Positions 7,696 to 15,793 are shown, counted from the stretch's first letter. The stretch: DNA of 18,377 nt from JASFBA01 sp034433695 (GCA_034433695.1 DAOUAK010000161.1:1-18377); one strand, 5' to 3'. Translations and numbers: made by a program. The notes: generated by a model not told the origin, from the sequence alone.

Positions 7696-9252
7696 ATGAT
7701 GACTCGCCGGCTGAACGAATTGAGCAGGCGACCGTGGGTGGGGCAGGTCCTTTTCCTGGAATGGTGGACCTTCCTGCTTCTGGCGCTGGGGCTTTTCGGC
7801 CGTGGCTCTCTGCCCGGACTGGCCGGCCTGCCCTGGTGGGAATGGATGCTGGGCTTTTTGCCGGCGGCGGTCGGCCTGGCTGTCTTTCTGGTGTGGAAGA
7901 AGGAACCGTGGCGCTGGCTGGTCCTGACGGCGGGAGAGGCCCTGGGGATAACGCTCGGCGGCATCTTGCTGGCCCAACCCCGGGATCCGCTCTTCCTGCT
8001 CCTCCTGTGGCCGCTTCTCTGGACCGCACTCCGGGTGCCCGGCAAGGCCGGACCGGGCCTGCTGGGGGGAACCATTCTCCTGTACCTGGGGCTGTGGTTG
8101 GCCCGTCTCCTCCCCGGGCGCATCTCCGGCCATGACCTGCTGGCCTTTGTCCTGTACTCGATGGCCTTCGTCGGCGTCTTTGTCCTGGTCCGGACGCTTG
8201 CTACGGCGAGGAAGGAGGCCGGACGGGCGGACGAAGAGGCGGCCCGGACGCCCCAGGACGTTCCCCGGCCGGAAACGCTCCCGTCCTCCGTGACCAACGA
8301 TGATCTCCTCCATCAGGACCTGCGCGTGGCCCGCGACATTCAGGTGAGCCTCCTCCTGGCCGGCAGCCCCCACCTGCCCGGCTGGGAGGCCAGTACCTCC
8401 TTCCTGCCGGCGCGAGAACTGGGCGGCGACCTCTATGACTTTGTCGAACTCGATCCCACCCACTGGGGCATCATGATCGGGGACGTCTCCGGCAAAGGTA
8501 TTCCGGCTGCCCTGCACATGGCCGTCGCCCGCACCCTTTTCCGCATCGAGGCTCGCAACCACGCCTCTCCCGGCCAGACCCTGGCCCGCGTCAATCAGGC
8601 CCTGATCGAGCAGATTCCCCAGGGCTGCGTCACCCTGCTGTATGCCCATCTCGACATCGCCGAGGGGACGCTCCGCCTGGCCAATGCCGGCCATAACTAC
8701 CCCCTGATCCTCAACGAGACCCTCCGCGAGGTGGAACTGGACGGGCTGCCGCTGGGAATCGACCGCGACTGCACCTTCGAGGAGGTCACCGCCCGGTTGC
8801 AGCCCGGCGATGTCCTCCTCCTGTATACCGATGGGGTGGTCGAGGCGACCAACGAGCGGGGCGAACTCTTCGGCTTTGAACGTTTTTACCGCCTGCTCAG
8901 CGAAAGCACCTCCCGCCGGCCGCGCACCCTGACCCGGCAGATCGTCCGGGCCATCCGTGCCTTTACCGGCCCGCAGCCCCAGGACGACGACATCACCCTG
9001 GTGGTGTTGCGCCGGCGCTACACCGACCGGGTGCAGGAGATGGCCGAGGTCGCCGCCGACATACTGGGGCCGGAGGGCGCCTGCCTGCTCCGCGAACAAC
9101 TAGAAAGCCTGTCGCTGCCTGCCGATGCCCCCATCGATACCTGGCGGGCCGCCATCCTGACCCTGGCCGGCCCGGTGCGCGAACGCTGGGGTCAGGGGCC
9201 GTCCCGCGAACTTTTGCAGCAACTTTTCCTGACCCTGGAGGGATATACATAG
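7696..9252 (+). CDS. Membrane PP2C-type (RsbU/SpoIIE) serine phosphatase
   Basis: A 518-aa protein, counted from the ATG pair at 7696/7699 behind GAGG (7684-7687); the frame stays open to 7591 inside cheR. Residues 15-168 are strongly hydrophobic with about six membrane helices. A short linker and helix (HQDLRVARDIQVSLL) lead to the SpoIIE/RsbU phosphatase domain (205-441). Metal-binding motifs are RELGGDLYDF (D245), GDVSGKGIPAAL (D263), YTDGVVEATN (D379) and QDDDITLVVL (D430-D432). Such enzymes dephosphorylate STAS anti-anti-sigma factors; the STAS protein at 11267 is the obvious substrate. A tail of about 75 residues after the phosphatase (443-518, helical, LGPEGACLLREQL and similar) is not part of the core fold and I cannot name it. 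It has no REC, PAS or GAF domain, so input must come through the membrane part, the tail or partner proteins. Confidence 0.9.
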   Translation: MMTRRLNELSRRPWVGQVLFLEWWTFLLLALGLFGRGSLPGLAGLPWWEWMLGFLPAAVGLAVFLVWKKEPWRWLVLTAGEALGITLGGILLAQPRDPLFLLLLWPLLWTALRVPGKAGPGLLGGTILLYLGLWLARLLPGRISGHDLLAFVLYSMAFVGVFVLVRTLATARKEAGRADEEAARTPQDVPRPETLPSSVTNDDLLHQDLRVARDIQVSLLLAGSPHLPGWEASTSFLPARELGGDLYDFVELDPTHWGIMIGDVSGKGIPAALHMAVARTLFRIEARNHASPGQTLARVNQALIEQIPQGCVTLLYAHLDIAEGTLRLANAGHNYPLILNETLREVELDGLPLGIDRDCTFEEVTARLQPGDVLLLYTDGVVEATNERGELFGFERFYRLLSESTSRRPRTLTRQIVRAIRAFTGPQPQDDDITLVVLRRRYTDRVQEMAEVAADILGPEGACLLREQLESLSLPADAPIDTWRAAILTLAGPVRERWGQGPSRELLQQLFLTLEGYT

Positions 9253-9255
9253 TTC

Positions 9256-9269
9256 GTATTGCGCAATAC
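9256..9269. promoter_or_regulatory. Perfect 14-bp palindrome, possible operator or RNA hairpin
   Basis: GTATTGCGCAATAC is exactly self-complementary. It lies in the 34-nt gap between the phosphatase stop and the TPR start, the only gap longer than 13 nt between the genes from the window start to 14499. It is also richer in A/T than its surroundings. It could bind a dimeric regulator or form a small hairpin between the two halves of the transcript. No convincing -35/-10 pair accompanies it. Confidence 0.4.
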
Positions 9270-9286
9270 TGTCAGGATGGTTAGCC

Positions 9287-10807
9287 ATGACCGATGAAGA
9301 AAAAATCCAGTTGGTCGTTTTGGACCTGGACACCTTTGCCGGCAGCGAGCGTTTTATGGAGGCTACGCGGGCCGGCTCGGCCTTCAGCAAAGGGTTACAG
9401 GCCTACCTGAACGCCGATTACACCCGGGCGGCGGAGGAATTCCGCCTGGCCCTGATTGCCGCCTATGTGGAGGGCGAAGCCAGCGAAGTCCCGGTAACCG
9501 ACCGCGACCGTTCGATCATTTACCTCTACATCGGCAATGCCATGGCGCTGCGCAACGACTGGGACGGGGCCCTGCGGGAGTACCTCAACGCGGTGCAGAC
9601 CGACCCTTCGCTGGCCGAAGCCCACTACAACATCGGTGTCTCCTTCGCCGCCAAAGGCCAGATCGAGAAGGCGATCAACGCCTTCCGGGAGGCGCTCAAG
9701 CACAACCCCGACCTCTACGAGGCCAAGTTTGCCCTGGGGCGGTGCTACCAGGCCCTGGACAACCCTGGCGCCGCCTACATCTTTTACACGGCGGCCCACG
9801 ATTGCCGTCCCGATGCCGCCGAGCCGCTCTACTATATCGGCCTGATGCACCAGGCTCACGGCGCCCATGAACTGGCCCAGAAGTGCTTTGCCGAAGCCCT
9901 GCGGGTAGAGCCTACCTTCAAGATGGAGAGGGTCGGCGAGGGTTTGGAGGCGCGCTCCGAGCAAGAGGCCATCGAGTGGTACTACCGCCTGGCGGAGGAC
10001 CTCAAAGTGCAGGGCTATCCGGAGGAGGCTGAACGTATCTACCGGGCCCTCCTGCAGTGGAAACCTCGGGAGTATCGCGCCCGCTACCTCCTGGGCAACC
10101 TGCTGGCCCGTCAGAAGCGCTGGAAGGATGCCCTGAACGAGTACCGCCAGGTGGCGCCGAATGCGCCGGAGTACGTCTCCGCCTGCGTCAAGATGAGCCG
10201 GGTCTTTCGCCTGTTGAAACAGCCCCAGAACGCCTACCAGTTGCTCTACCGTTGCGCCCAGCAGTATCCGCAGAGCGCCGAGGTCTTCCAGGAACTGGGC
10301 AAGGTCCTGGCCCTGATGGGCCGGCCGGCTCCGGCCCTGAAGTGCCTGCTGCGGGCCGTCCAGTTGGACCCCCGTAACCCCCAGTCCTACTACCTCCTGG
10401 GCCGGCTGTATATGGCCCTGAACAACGAGATGCTGGCCCTGAATGCCTGGAAAAAGGCCCTGGAACTGGCCCCGCAACTCATTAGCCTGCGGTACGATAT
10501 GGGGGTCATCCACTTGAAGCGCAATCGCTTTCGCCAGGCCATCCAGGAGTTCCAGACTGTGTTGAAGCACTGGCCCGACGATGTGGAAACACACTACCTC
10601 CTGGGGCTGGCCTATAAGGAGGCCGGAGAACCGGCCCAGGCCATCCCCCGTTTTGAGAAGGTGGTACAGGCCAATCCCCAGCACGCCCAGGCCCTCTACT
10701 ATCTGGGAGCCTGCCACCTCCAACTGGGCAACAGCACCGTCGGCATGGCCTACCTCCAGCAGTACGACCGCCTGCTCCGGGCCACGACCAGCGTGCTGGG
10801 CTATTGA
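9287..10807 (+). CDS. TPR-repeat scaffold protein
   Basis: A 506-aa soluble protein made almost entirely of tetratricopeptide repeats. I count about 12-13 units of roughly 34 residues, for example AHYNIGVSFAAKGQIEKAIN, ALKCLLRAVQLDPRNPQ and THYLLGLAYKEAGEPAQAI. The first 30 residues (LVVLDLDTFAGSERFMEATR) precede the repeats. There is no signal peptide, membrane helix or catalytic motif. TPR superhelices bind peptides or partner proteins, so the likely role is scaffold or regulator. Its place between the phosphatase and the switch kinase argues for work within that module, perhaps together with the TPR tail of CheR. The start follows a weak ribosome site (AGGAT, 8 nt upstream). Specific partners cannot be read from the sequence. 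Confidence 0.85.
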   Translation: MTDEEKIQLVVLDLDTFAGSERFMEATRAGSAFSKGLQAYLNADYTRAAEEFRLALIAAYVEGEASEVPVTDRDRSIIYLYIGNAMALRNDWDGALREYLNAVQTDPSLAEAHYNIGVSFAAKGQIEKAINAFREALKHNPDLYEAKFALGRCYQALDNPGAAYIFYTAAHDCRPDAAEPLYYIGLMHQAHGAHELAQKCFAEALRVEPTFKMERVGEGLEARSEQEAIEWYYRLAEDLKVQGYPEEAERIYRALLQWKPREYRARYLLGNLLARQKRWKDALNEYRQVAPNAPEYVSACVKMSRVFRLLKQPQNAYQLLYRCAQQYPQSAEVFQELGKVLALMGRPAPALKCLLRAVQLDPRNPQSYYLLGRLYMALNNEMLALNAWKKALELAPQLISLRYDMGVIHLKRNRFRQAIQEFQTVLKHWPDDVETHYLLGLAYKEAGEPAQAIPRFEKVVQANPQHAQALYYLGACHLQLGNSTVGMAYLQQYDRLLRATTSVLGY

Positions 10808-10820
10808 ACGGGAGAAAGAA

Positions 10821-11270
10821 ATGAATCGGGTGGAAATGCGTATCCCCTCCGATCTGGTCTTTGAACGGGTGGTCCGGGCCGCGGCCCAGGAGATCGGTCG
10901 GCAGATGGGTTTTTCCGAAGAAAGGGTGGCCGACCTGACCCTGGCCGTAAGCGAGGCGGTGTCCAACGCCATCGAACACGGCAACCGCTTCCGGCGCGAG
11001 GTGCACGTCGGCATCGTCTTCTCTCTGGAGGCCGATCAACTGGTGGTGCGGGTGATTGACCAGGGGCAGCCGGACCGTCCCCTGGAAATTCGCCGCCAGG
11101 GACTGACCGAGGAGACCCTCCAGCAGGGCGATCTTCGCGGGCTGGGCCTCTTCCTCATCCACCAACTGGTGGACCGGGTCGAGTTTTCTACCAGTGAGGA
11201 AGGAAATACCTTCACCATGTGGTTGCACATCAACGCTCCCGGCGAGCAGGTCAGGAGGCAAACGTCATGA
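10821..11270 (+). CDS. RsbW-like anti-sigma factor / serine kinase
   Basis: A 149-aa GHKL ATPase of the RsbW/SpoIIAB type. Motifs: N box EAVSNAIEHGN (45-55), G1-like VIDQGQP (78-84), and the glycine loop DLRGLGLFLIHQLVDRVEF (104-122). Such kinases phosphorylate the STAS partner and, when the STAS protein is unphosphorylated, release their other target, usually a sigma factor. Start is the ATG at 10821, 6 nt after GGGAG (10810-10814). The frame is open further upstream inside the TPR gene, but that part has no domain sense. The stop overlaps the STAS start as ATGA, the classic arrangement of a kinase/antagonist pair. No sigma factor is encoded nearby, so the final target may be encoded elsewhere or may not be a sigma factor. 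Confidence 0.9.
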   Translation: MNRVEMRIPSDLVFERVVRAAAQEIGRQMGFSEERVADLTLAVSEAVSNAIEHGNRFRREVHVGIVFSLEADQLVVRVIDQGQPDRPLEIRRQGLTEETLQQGDLRGLGLFLIHQLVDRVEFSTSEEGNTFTMWLHINAPGEQVRRQTS

Positions 11271-11587
11271 TTCAGATGGAAGATCGCGGGAATGTGGCCA
11301 TTGTCCATATCCGTACTCCCAGCATCGACGCCCTCTCCGCCCGCGAGATCGAGGAATATTGCGGGCGCAGCCGCAAAACTACGGTGCTGGACTTTGCCGA
11401 GGTGGCTTTTATCAACTCGGCCGGCATCTCCGGCCTGCTCAAATTTATCGTCGCCGCCCGGAAGCGGGGGCATCTCGTCTATGCCATCAACGTCAGCCCC
11501 CACCACCGCAAGATTTTCAAGATGGTCGAACTCTCCCGCTTTATGCCCATCCTGGAAGCCCATGAACTGGCCCAGTTGACGTCGTAA
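11267..11587 (+). CDS. STAS-domain anti-anti-sigma factor (RsbV/SpoIIAA type)
   Basis: A 106-aa single STAS domain. The central strand-loop-helix reads TVLDFAEVAFINSAGISGLL (39-58), which aligns with the FMDSSGLG region of SpoIIAA. S51 is the expected phosphorylation site, but the preceding residue is Asn (N50) where Asp is usual, and the next is Ala. The protein should be phosphorylated by the RsbW-like kinase and dephosphorylated by the PP2C at 7696. Start ATG at 11267 has AGGAGG (11253-11258) 8 nt upstream; an in-frame ATG at 11219 lacks this site and would add residues outside the domain. The stop is one nt before the dus start. Confidence 0.9.
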   Translation: MIQMEDRGNVAIVHIRTPSIDALSAREIEEYCGRSRKTTVLDFAEVAFINSAGISGLLKFIVAARKRGHLVYAINVSPHHRKIFKMVELSRFMPILEAHELAQLTS

Positions 11588-11588
11588 C

Positions 11589-12608
11589 ATGTCCATCCCT
11601 CAGGCCGTTTCGATCGGTCCCCTCACCATCTCGCCTCCCCTGGCCCTGGCCCCGATGGCCGGCCTGACCCATTCCGCCTTTCGCCGCCTGGTGCTTTCCC
11701 TGGGGGGGTGCGGCCTGGTGGTCACCGGAATGGTGAGCGCTGCGGCCCTCACCCCAAAGGCACTGCGTTCCCACCACCTGCTCGATCTGCACCCCGACGA
11801 GCACCCCATCGCCGTGCAGATTTCCGGGCACGACCCGGAGCAGGTGGCCCGGGCCGCCGTCCTGGCCGCCGAACACGGAGCCGACATCGTGGACCTCAAC
11901 GCCGGCTGCCCCTCCCGTCAGGTCACCGGGAACGGCTCCGGGGCGGCACTTTTGCGCGACCTCCGGCGGCTGGAAGCCATCCTGCAGAGGGTGAAGAGGA
12001 GCATCTCCATTCCGGTAACGCTCAAGTTCCGCTCCGGCTGGGACGAGCATTCCATCGTTGCCGGCGAGGTGGCCCGACTGGCCGAATCCTGCGGTTGTGC
12101 CGCCATCACCCTGCACCCGCGCACCCGGTCCCAGGGGTATGCCGGCCGGGCCGATTGGCGCCTCATCGAGGAGGTTGTGCGGGGGGTGCGTATTCCCGTC
12201 TTTGCCAGCGGGGATATCCGCACCGTAGACGATGCCCGGCGTTGCTTTGCCGAAACCGGCTGTGCCGGCCTGATGGTGGCCCGGGCGGCCCTCTCCAACC
12301 CCTGGATCCTTTCCCAGATGGCCGCCGCCCTTCTTGGAGAGGAACCGCCTCACCCTACCCCGGCCGACCGTTACCGCTTCCTGCAACAATATGTGCGCCT
12401 CCTGCAGGAAGAACTGGCCTACGAGCCGGCGGTGCTGGGCCGCTTCAAGGCCCTGGTGAGCCAGATGCACCTGGGCCTGCCCGGGGCGCCGGCCCTGCGC
12501 CGGCAGGTGATCCGCAGCCGCACCCTGGACGAGGCCTGGACCGCCGTGGAGGGCTATTTCGCCCCATATCGGCAGAAACTCGGAGATGCCCCTGAACCCG
12601 GCCGTTGA
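11589..12608 (+). CDS. dus: tRNA-dihydrouridine synthase, DusB-like
   Basis: A 339-aa FMN-dependent enzyme that reduces specific uridines in the tRNA D-loop. It is a TIM barrel with the Dus motifs: LAPMAGLTHSAFRRL (20-34), NAGCPSRQVTGNGSGAALLRD (104-124) with catalytic C107, TLKFRSGW (144-151) with the FMN-contacting K146, ITLHPRTRSQGYAGRADW (173-190) with H176, and FASGDIRTVDDA (205-216). After about 245 comes the helical C-terminal tRNA-binding domain. The usual TEMVS after the second strand reads TGMVS here. It starts one nt after the STAS stop, so it is probably transcribed with the switch genes. A functional link is doubtful; it may be a housekeeping gene read through. Confidence 0.92.
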   Translation: MSIPQAVSIGPLTISPPLALAPMAGLTHSAFRRLVLSLGGCGLVVTGMVSAAALTPKALRSHHLLDLHPDEHPIAVQISGHDPEQVARAAVLAAEHGADIVDLNAGCPSRQVTGNGSGAALLRDLRRLEAILQRVKRSISIPVTLKFRSGWDEHSIVAGEVARLAESCGCAAITLHPRTRSQGYAGRADWRLIEEVVRGVRIPVFASGDIRTVDDARRCFAETGCAGLMVARAALSNPWILSQMAAALLGEEPPHPTPADRYRFLQQYVRLLQEELAYEPAVLGRFKALVSQMHLGLPGAPALRRQVIRSRTLDEAWTAVEGYFAPYRQKLGDAPEPGR

Positions 12609-14499
12609 AACGGACCACCTGACCAAACGCTTCCCGGCCCCTCCGGCCTGGAGAGACCTCCTTCGCCCTCGTCGGAGCGGCATCCTGGCCGTGGATGAGG
12701 TCTCGCTGCGGGTGGAGACGGGGGAAATCTTTGGCCTGCTCGGCCCCAACGGGGCCGGAAAATCCACCCTGGTACGCCTCCTCTGCACCCTCATCCTGCC
12801 CACCTCCGGCCGGGCCCGCATCTGCGGCTATGACCTGAGCGAGGAGGAAGCGGTCAAGGCCCACGTGGGCCTGGCCGGAGGGGAGGAGCGCAGTTTCTAC
12901 TGGCGGCTGAGCGGCCGGGAAAACCTGCGCTTCTACGGAGCGCTCCAGGGGCTACCCAGGGCCGAGGTGGATCGCCGCATCGCCGAACTGGAAGAGGCGC
13001 TGGAACTGGGCGAGGCGCTGGAGGAACGTTTCGACCGCCTTTCCACCGGGATGCGCCGGCGGCTGGACCTGGCCCGCGCCCTCCTGCACCGACCGTCCGT
13101 CCTCTTCCTGGACGAGCCGACCCGTAGCCTGGACCCAGAGGCGGCCTCCCGCCTCCACGAACTTGTCCGCTGCATTGCCCGCTCCGGCTGTACCGTCTTC
13201 CTGGTGACCCACCATCTGGACGAGGCCGAGGCCCTGTGCGATCGGGTGGCAGTGATGCACCGGGGCCGGCTGCGGGCCGTGGCGCCGGTGGCCGAGTTGC
13301 GGACGGTTGTGGCCTCCCGGCGGCGTTACCTCCTCACCCTGGCCGTCCCGCCACACCTTTCTCCGCCCCCCTGGGCCGATTGGCCCTGGCCGGTGGAGGA
13401 GCGGCCGGCCCGGCATCCCGACCATCGCCAACTGGCCGTGGAATTGCCGGACGAACTTCCCCTGGAGGTCCTCCTGGAGGCGCTCCGACCTGCCGGTATC
13501 GAGGTCGTGGACGCCACCCTGGAGCCAATTCCCCTGGAGGAAGTCTTCCGGAGGCTGACGGCGGAGGGGGAAGAAGGGCCGGCTCCTCTCATCGTGGAAA
13601 GCACACAGCCGGTCGAAAGGGCCCCATCCGAGCCAGAAGTACGGGTTCCCAACCGTGCCGACGGACCGGCGTGGCAACGGTCCTTGTCGGCGACCCTGGG
13701 CCGGGTCCTGGCCTTTCTGCGGCGGGACATCCGTATCCAGATTACCTATCGTCTGGCCACCCTTCTGCAACTTCTGGGGATTCTCATGTCGGTAGCCGCC
13801 TTTTACTTCGTGGCCCGCCTGCTCGGGCCGGCCGCGTCCCCCTACCTGACCGAATACGGGGGAGATTACTTTGCCTTTGTCCTCATCGGCATCGCCTTCG
13901 GCGGCTACCAGGCGGTGGGGCTTTATGCCTTTTCCGAAGCCATCCGTTCCGGCCAGATGCAGGGGACGCTGGAGGCCATCCTGGTTACGCCGACCCGCCT
14001 GGAGACGTTCCTGGGGACCTCGGTGCTATGGAGTTTTCTCCTGGCCTCAGCCCAGGTGGTGCTGTACCTGGGGGTGGGAATCATCCTCTTCGGGGCTCCC
14101 CTGGGGCCGGCCAACATCGGGACGGCGCTCCTGGTGCTCCTCCTGAGCCTGCTGGCCTTCAGCGGGCTGGGTATCCTCTCCGCTGCCTTTATCCTGGTGA
14201 CCAAGCGGGGCGACCCGGTGAACTTTGTCCTGGGAGGGCTTTCCACCCTCCTGAGCGGGGTTTACTACCCGGTGGGTGTCCTTCCCCCGTGGCTTCAGTC
14301 GGTTTCTTTCCTCCTGCCGATGACCCACGCCCTGCGCGCCATGCGGCTGGCGCTATTGCAGGGGGCCGGCCCCTCCCAGGTGGGGACGGAACTGGCCTGG
14401 CTGGCCCTCTTCGCGGCCCTGGCCCTGCCGGCCGGGGTGCTGGCCTTTCGCCGAGCCCTGCGCCGAGCCCGCTCCGAGGGCACCCTGACCCAGTTTTAG
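12586..14499 (+). CDS. ABC-2 type exporter, ATPase and permease in one chain
   Basis: A 637-aa fusion. Residues 5-245 are an ABC ATPase with Walker A GPNGAGKST (53-61), signature LSTGMRRRLDLARALL (152-167), Walker B VLFLDEP (172-178), D-loop SLDP and switch LVTHH (206-210). The usual Q-loop Gln is not present in VGLAGGEERSFYWRLSG (94-110), a form I recall from drug and multidrug ABC-2 ATPases. A domain of about 120 residues (246-365), ending with the EEVFRRLT element typical of such ATPases, links to an ABC-2 permease (368-630) with about six membrane helices. The chain presumably dimerises to export a hydrophobic compound or polymer; the substrate is unknown. Family members are normally two genes; the fusion is uncommon. 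The ATG overlaps dus by 23 nt without a clear ribosome site, suggesting coupling. GTG or ATG starts further in would cut into the ATPase. Confidence 0.9.
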   Translation: MPLNPAVETDHLTKRFPAPPAWRDLLRPRRSGILAVDEVSLRVETGEIFGLLGPNGAGKSTLVRLLCTLILPTSGRARICGYDLSEEEAVKAHVGLAGGEERSFYWRLSGRENLRFYGALQGLPRAEVDRRIAELEEALELGEALEERFDRLSTGMRRRLDLARALLHRPSVLFLDEPTRSLDPEAASRLHELVRCIARSGCTVFLVTHHLDEAEALCDRVAVMHRGRLRAVAPVAELRTVVASRRRYLLTLAVPPHLSPPPWADWPWPVEERPARHPDHRQLAVELPDELPLEVLLEALRPAGIEVVDATLEPIPLEEVFRRLTAEGEEGPAPLIVESTQPVERAPSEPEVRVPNRADGPAWQRSLSATLGRVLAFLRRDIRIQITYRLATLLQLLGILMSVAAFYFVARLLGPAASPYLTEYGGDYFAFVLIGIAFGGYQAVGLYAFSEAIRSGQMQGTLEAILVTPTRLETFLGTSVLWSFLLASAQVVLYLGVGIILFGAPLGPANIGTALLVLLLSLLAFSGLGILSAAFILVTKRGDPVNFVLGGLSTLLSGVYYPVGVLPPWLQSVSFLLPMTHALRAMRLALLQGAGPSQVGTELAWLALFAALALPAGVLAFRRALRRARSEGTLTQF

Positions 14500-14539
14500 A
14501 CAGAGAACCGTCTACGAGAAAAACGGCCCCGGCATACGG

Positions 14540-15715
14540 CTACCCTTCCCCGGGGAATCGGTCGAGCGCCTGGAGGAGTTCCCAGAGCAGCGCTTCGGTG
14601 TGTTCCACCGCCTTCGGCTCCAGGTGCTCTACGGTATCGGTGGGACGATGCCACTCCGGGAGGACGCCGTCCCGACGGTGTCCTGTGAAGGTGAGGACGC
14701 GGAAACCGTACTTGGCGGCGACGCTCCCTTCGGTATAGGCGCCGCGAAAGCGATGGGGATGAGCGTCCCACTCTGGATGCCGACGGGCAATTTGTTCCGC
14801 CAAGGCGACCAGTTGCGGGTCACTCCTGGCGGTGAGCAGGAACGTCTCCTGGGTCAGGTACGCGGGGCTGGCCTTCGTCCCGCCGACGCTATCCACCGTA
14901 ATCCAGACGGCCCGCCCCAGTTCGTCCCGGTGGCGGCGGGCAAAGTCCTCCGCCCCGTAGCACCCCACCTCCTCGCAGCCGGAGAGGACCAGCCAGACGG
15001 CCGTGTGGGCCAGCGCTTCCCGTTGCAACCGCTCCGCCAGGCTCAGGACGACTCCTGCGCCGGTGGCATTGTCATTGGCCCCAACGGTATAGGGGGTAAA
15101 GTCGGCCTGGAGCGTGATCGTGAAGAGACCCAGCACGACCAGGGCAAGGGGCAGGGAAAGGACCGGCCAGATCGGGCCCGGCATCAGTGCGCCGAGAAGG
15201 AAAAGGACCAGAAGGACGATGGCGGAGAAAAGGCCGATGGGCACCAGACGGCTGAACAGGCGCACCCACCGGTCGGTAGAAAAGACCAGGGGAGTTCGGT
15301 GGGTGTCCAGATGCCCCATCACCACCACCTGCTGACGGACCTGGCCGGTGGGCCTATGGCGTGCCCAGACGTTCTGGCTCCGTCCTCTGGGGAGAATCCA
15401 GCGGAACGGGTTGGGGCGGAAGGCCAGTTCCAGGAGCACCGACACCAGGGCGACGGCCGTCAGCACCGCTGCGACGACGGCCCCCCAACGGCCGGCCGTC
15501 CAGAAGAGGGTCTCGCTCAGCAGGGCCAGCCCGGCGAAGAGGGCATAAGGGTGCCAGGCCGAACGGGCGCTGGTAAAAGTCTCGGTGACGGGCTCCAGGC
15601 CCAGTTTCCTCAGCACATCGGCGGCGTAGCGGGCCGCCTCCGCCTCCTGGGGCGTGGTGGAGCCGCGGGGGCCAACGGTCTCGGCCAGATAACGGATGTG
15701 TTCCATCGTTGTCAT
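14540..15715 (-). CDS. Membrane-anchored M28-family zinc peptidase
   Basis: A 391-aa aminopeptidase-like protein. M28 ligands are all visible: H135 and D137 (GHLDTHRTP), D215 (GANDNATGAG), the E248-E249 pair (GCEEVGCYGA), D275 (TVDSVGG) and H356 (EWHRPTDT). Two hydrophobic pairs are present: helices at about 56-73 and 76-96 before the catalytic core, and at about 157-178 and 183-203 between H135 and D215. In ordinary M28 enzymes that last interval is short, so this is a membrane hairpin inserted into the peptidase fold. Start at 15715 has GAGGTG 5 nt upstream; a second ATG lies three codons in. It converges on the ABC gene with 40 bp between stops. It probably trims peptides at the membrane; side of the membrane and substrate are unknown. 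Confidence 0.88.
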   Translation of the reverse strand: MTTMEHIRYLAETVGPRGSTTPQEAEAARYAADVLRKLGLEPVTETFTSARSAWHPYALFAGLALLSETLFWTAGRWGAVVAAVLTAVALVSVLLELAFRPNPFRWILPRGRSQNVWARHRPTGQVRQQVVVMGHLDTHRTPLVFSTDRWVRLFSRLVPIGLFSAIVLLVLFLLGALMPGPIWPVLSLPLALVVLGLFTITLQADFTPYTVGANDNATGAGVVLSLAERLQREALAHTAVWLVLSGCEEVGCYGAEDFARRHRDELGRAVWITVDSVGGTKASPAYLTQETFLLTARSDPQLVALAEQIARRHPEWDAHPHRFRGAYTEGSVAAKYGFRVLTFTGHRRDGVLPEWHRPTDTVEHLEPKAVEHTEALLWELLQALDRFPGEG

Positions 15716-15770
15716 CGGTCCACCTCAGCAAGAAACCGGGCCGGTGGGCATCTTTCAACGCCTGCCAAAC

Positions 15771-15793
15771 GGTTACAGGTCCATTATGTAACC
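15771..15793 (-). promoter_or_regulatory. Inverted repeat over a -10-like box upstream of the M28 gene
   Basis: GGTTAC (15771-15776) and GTAACC (15788-15793) are perfect inverted arms 11 nt apart. On the minus strand the right arm overlaps CATAAT (15788-15783), a good -10 match about 68 nt before the M28 start. No good -35 box lies at 16-18 nt. This may be an operator over a weak promoter. The rest of the 140-nt gap (15716-15855) shows nothing else I can support. Confidence 0.3.

Noticed and set aside
14497..14514. TAGAC/GTCTA stem between the convergent ABC and M28 genes as a terminator
   Set aside because: Only 5 bp with an 8-nt loop and no T-run on the correct side of either strand.
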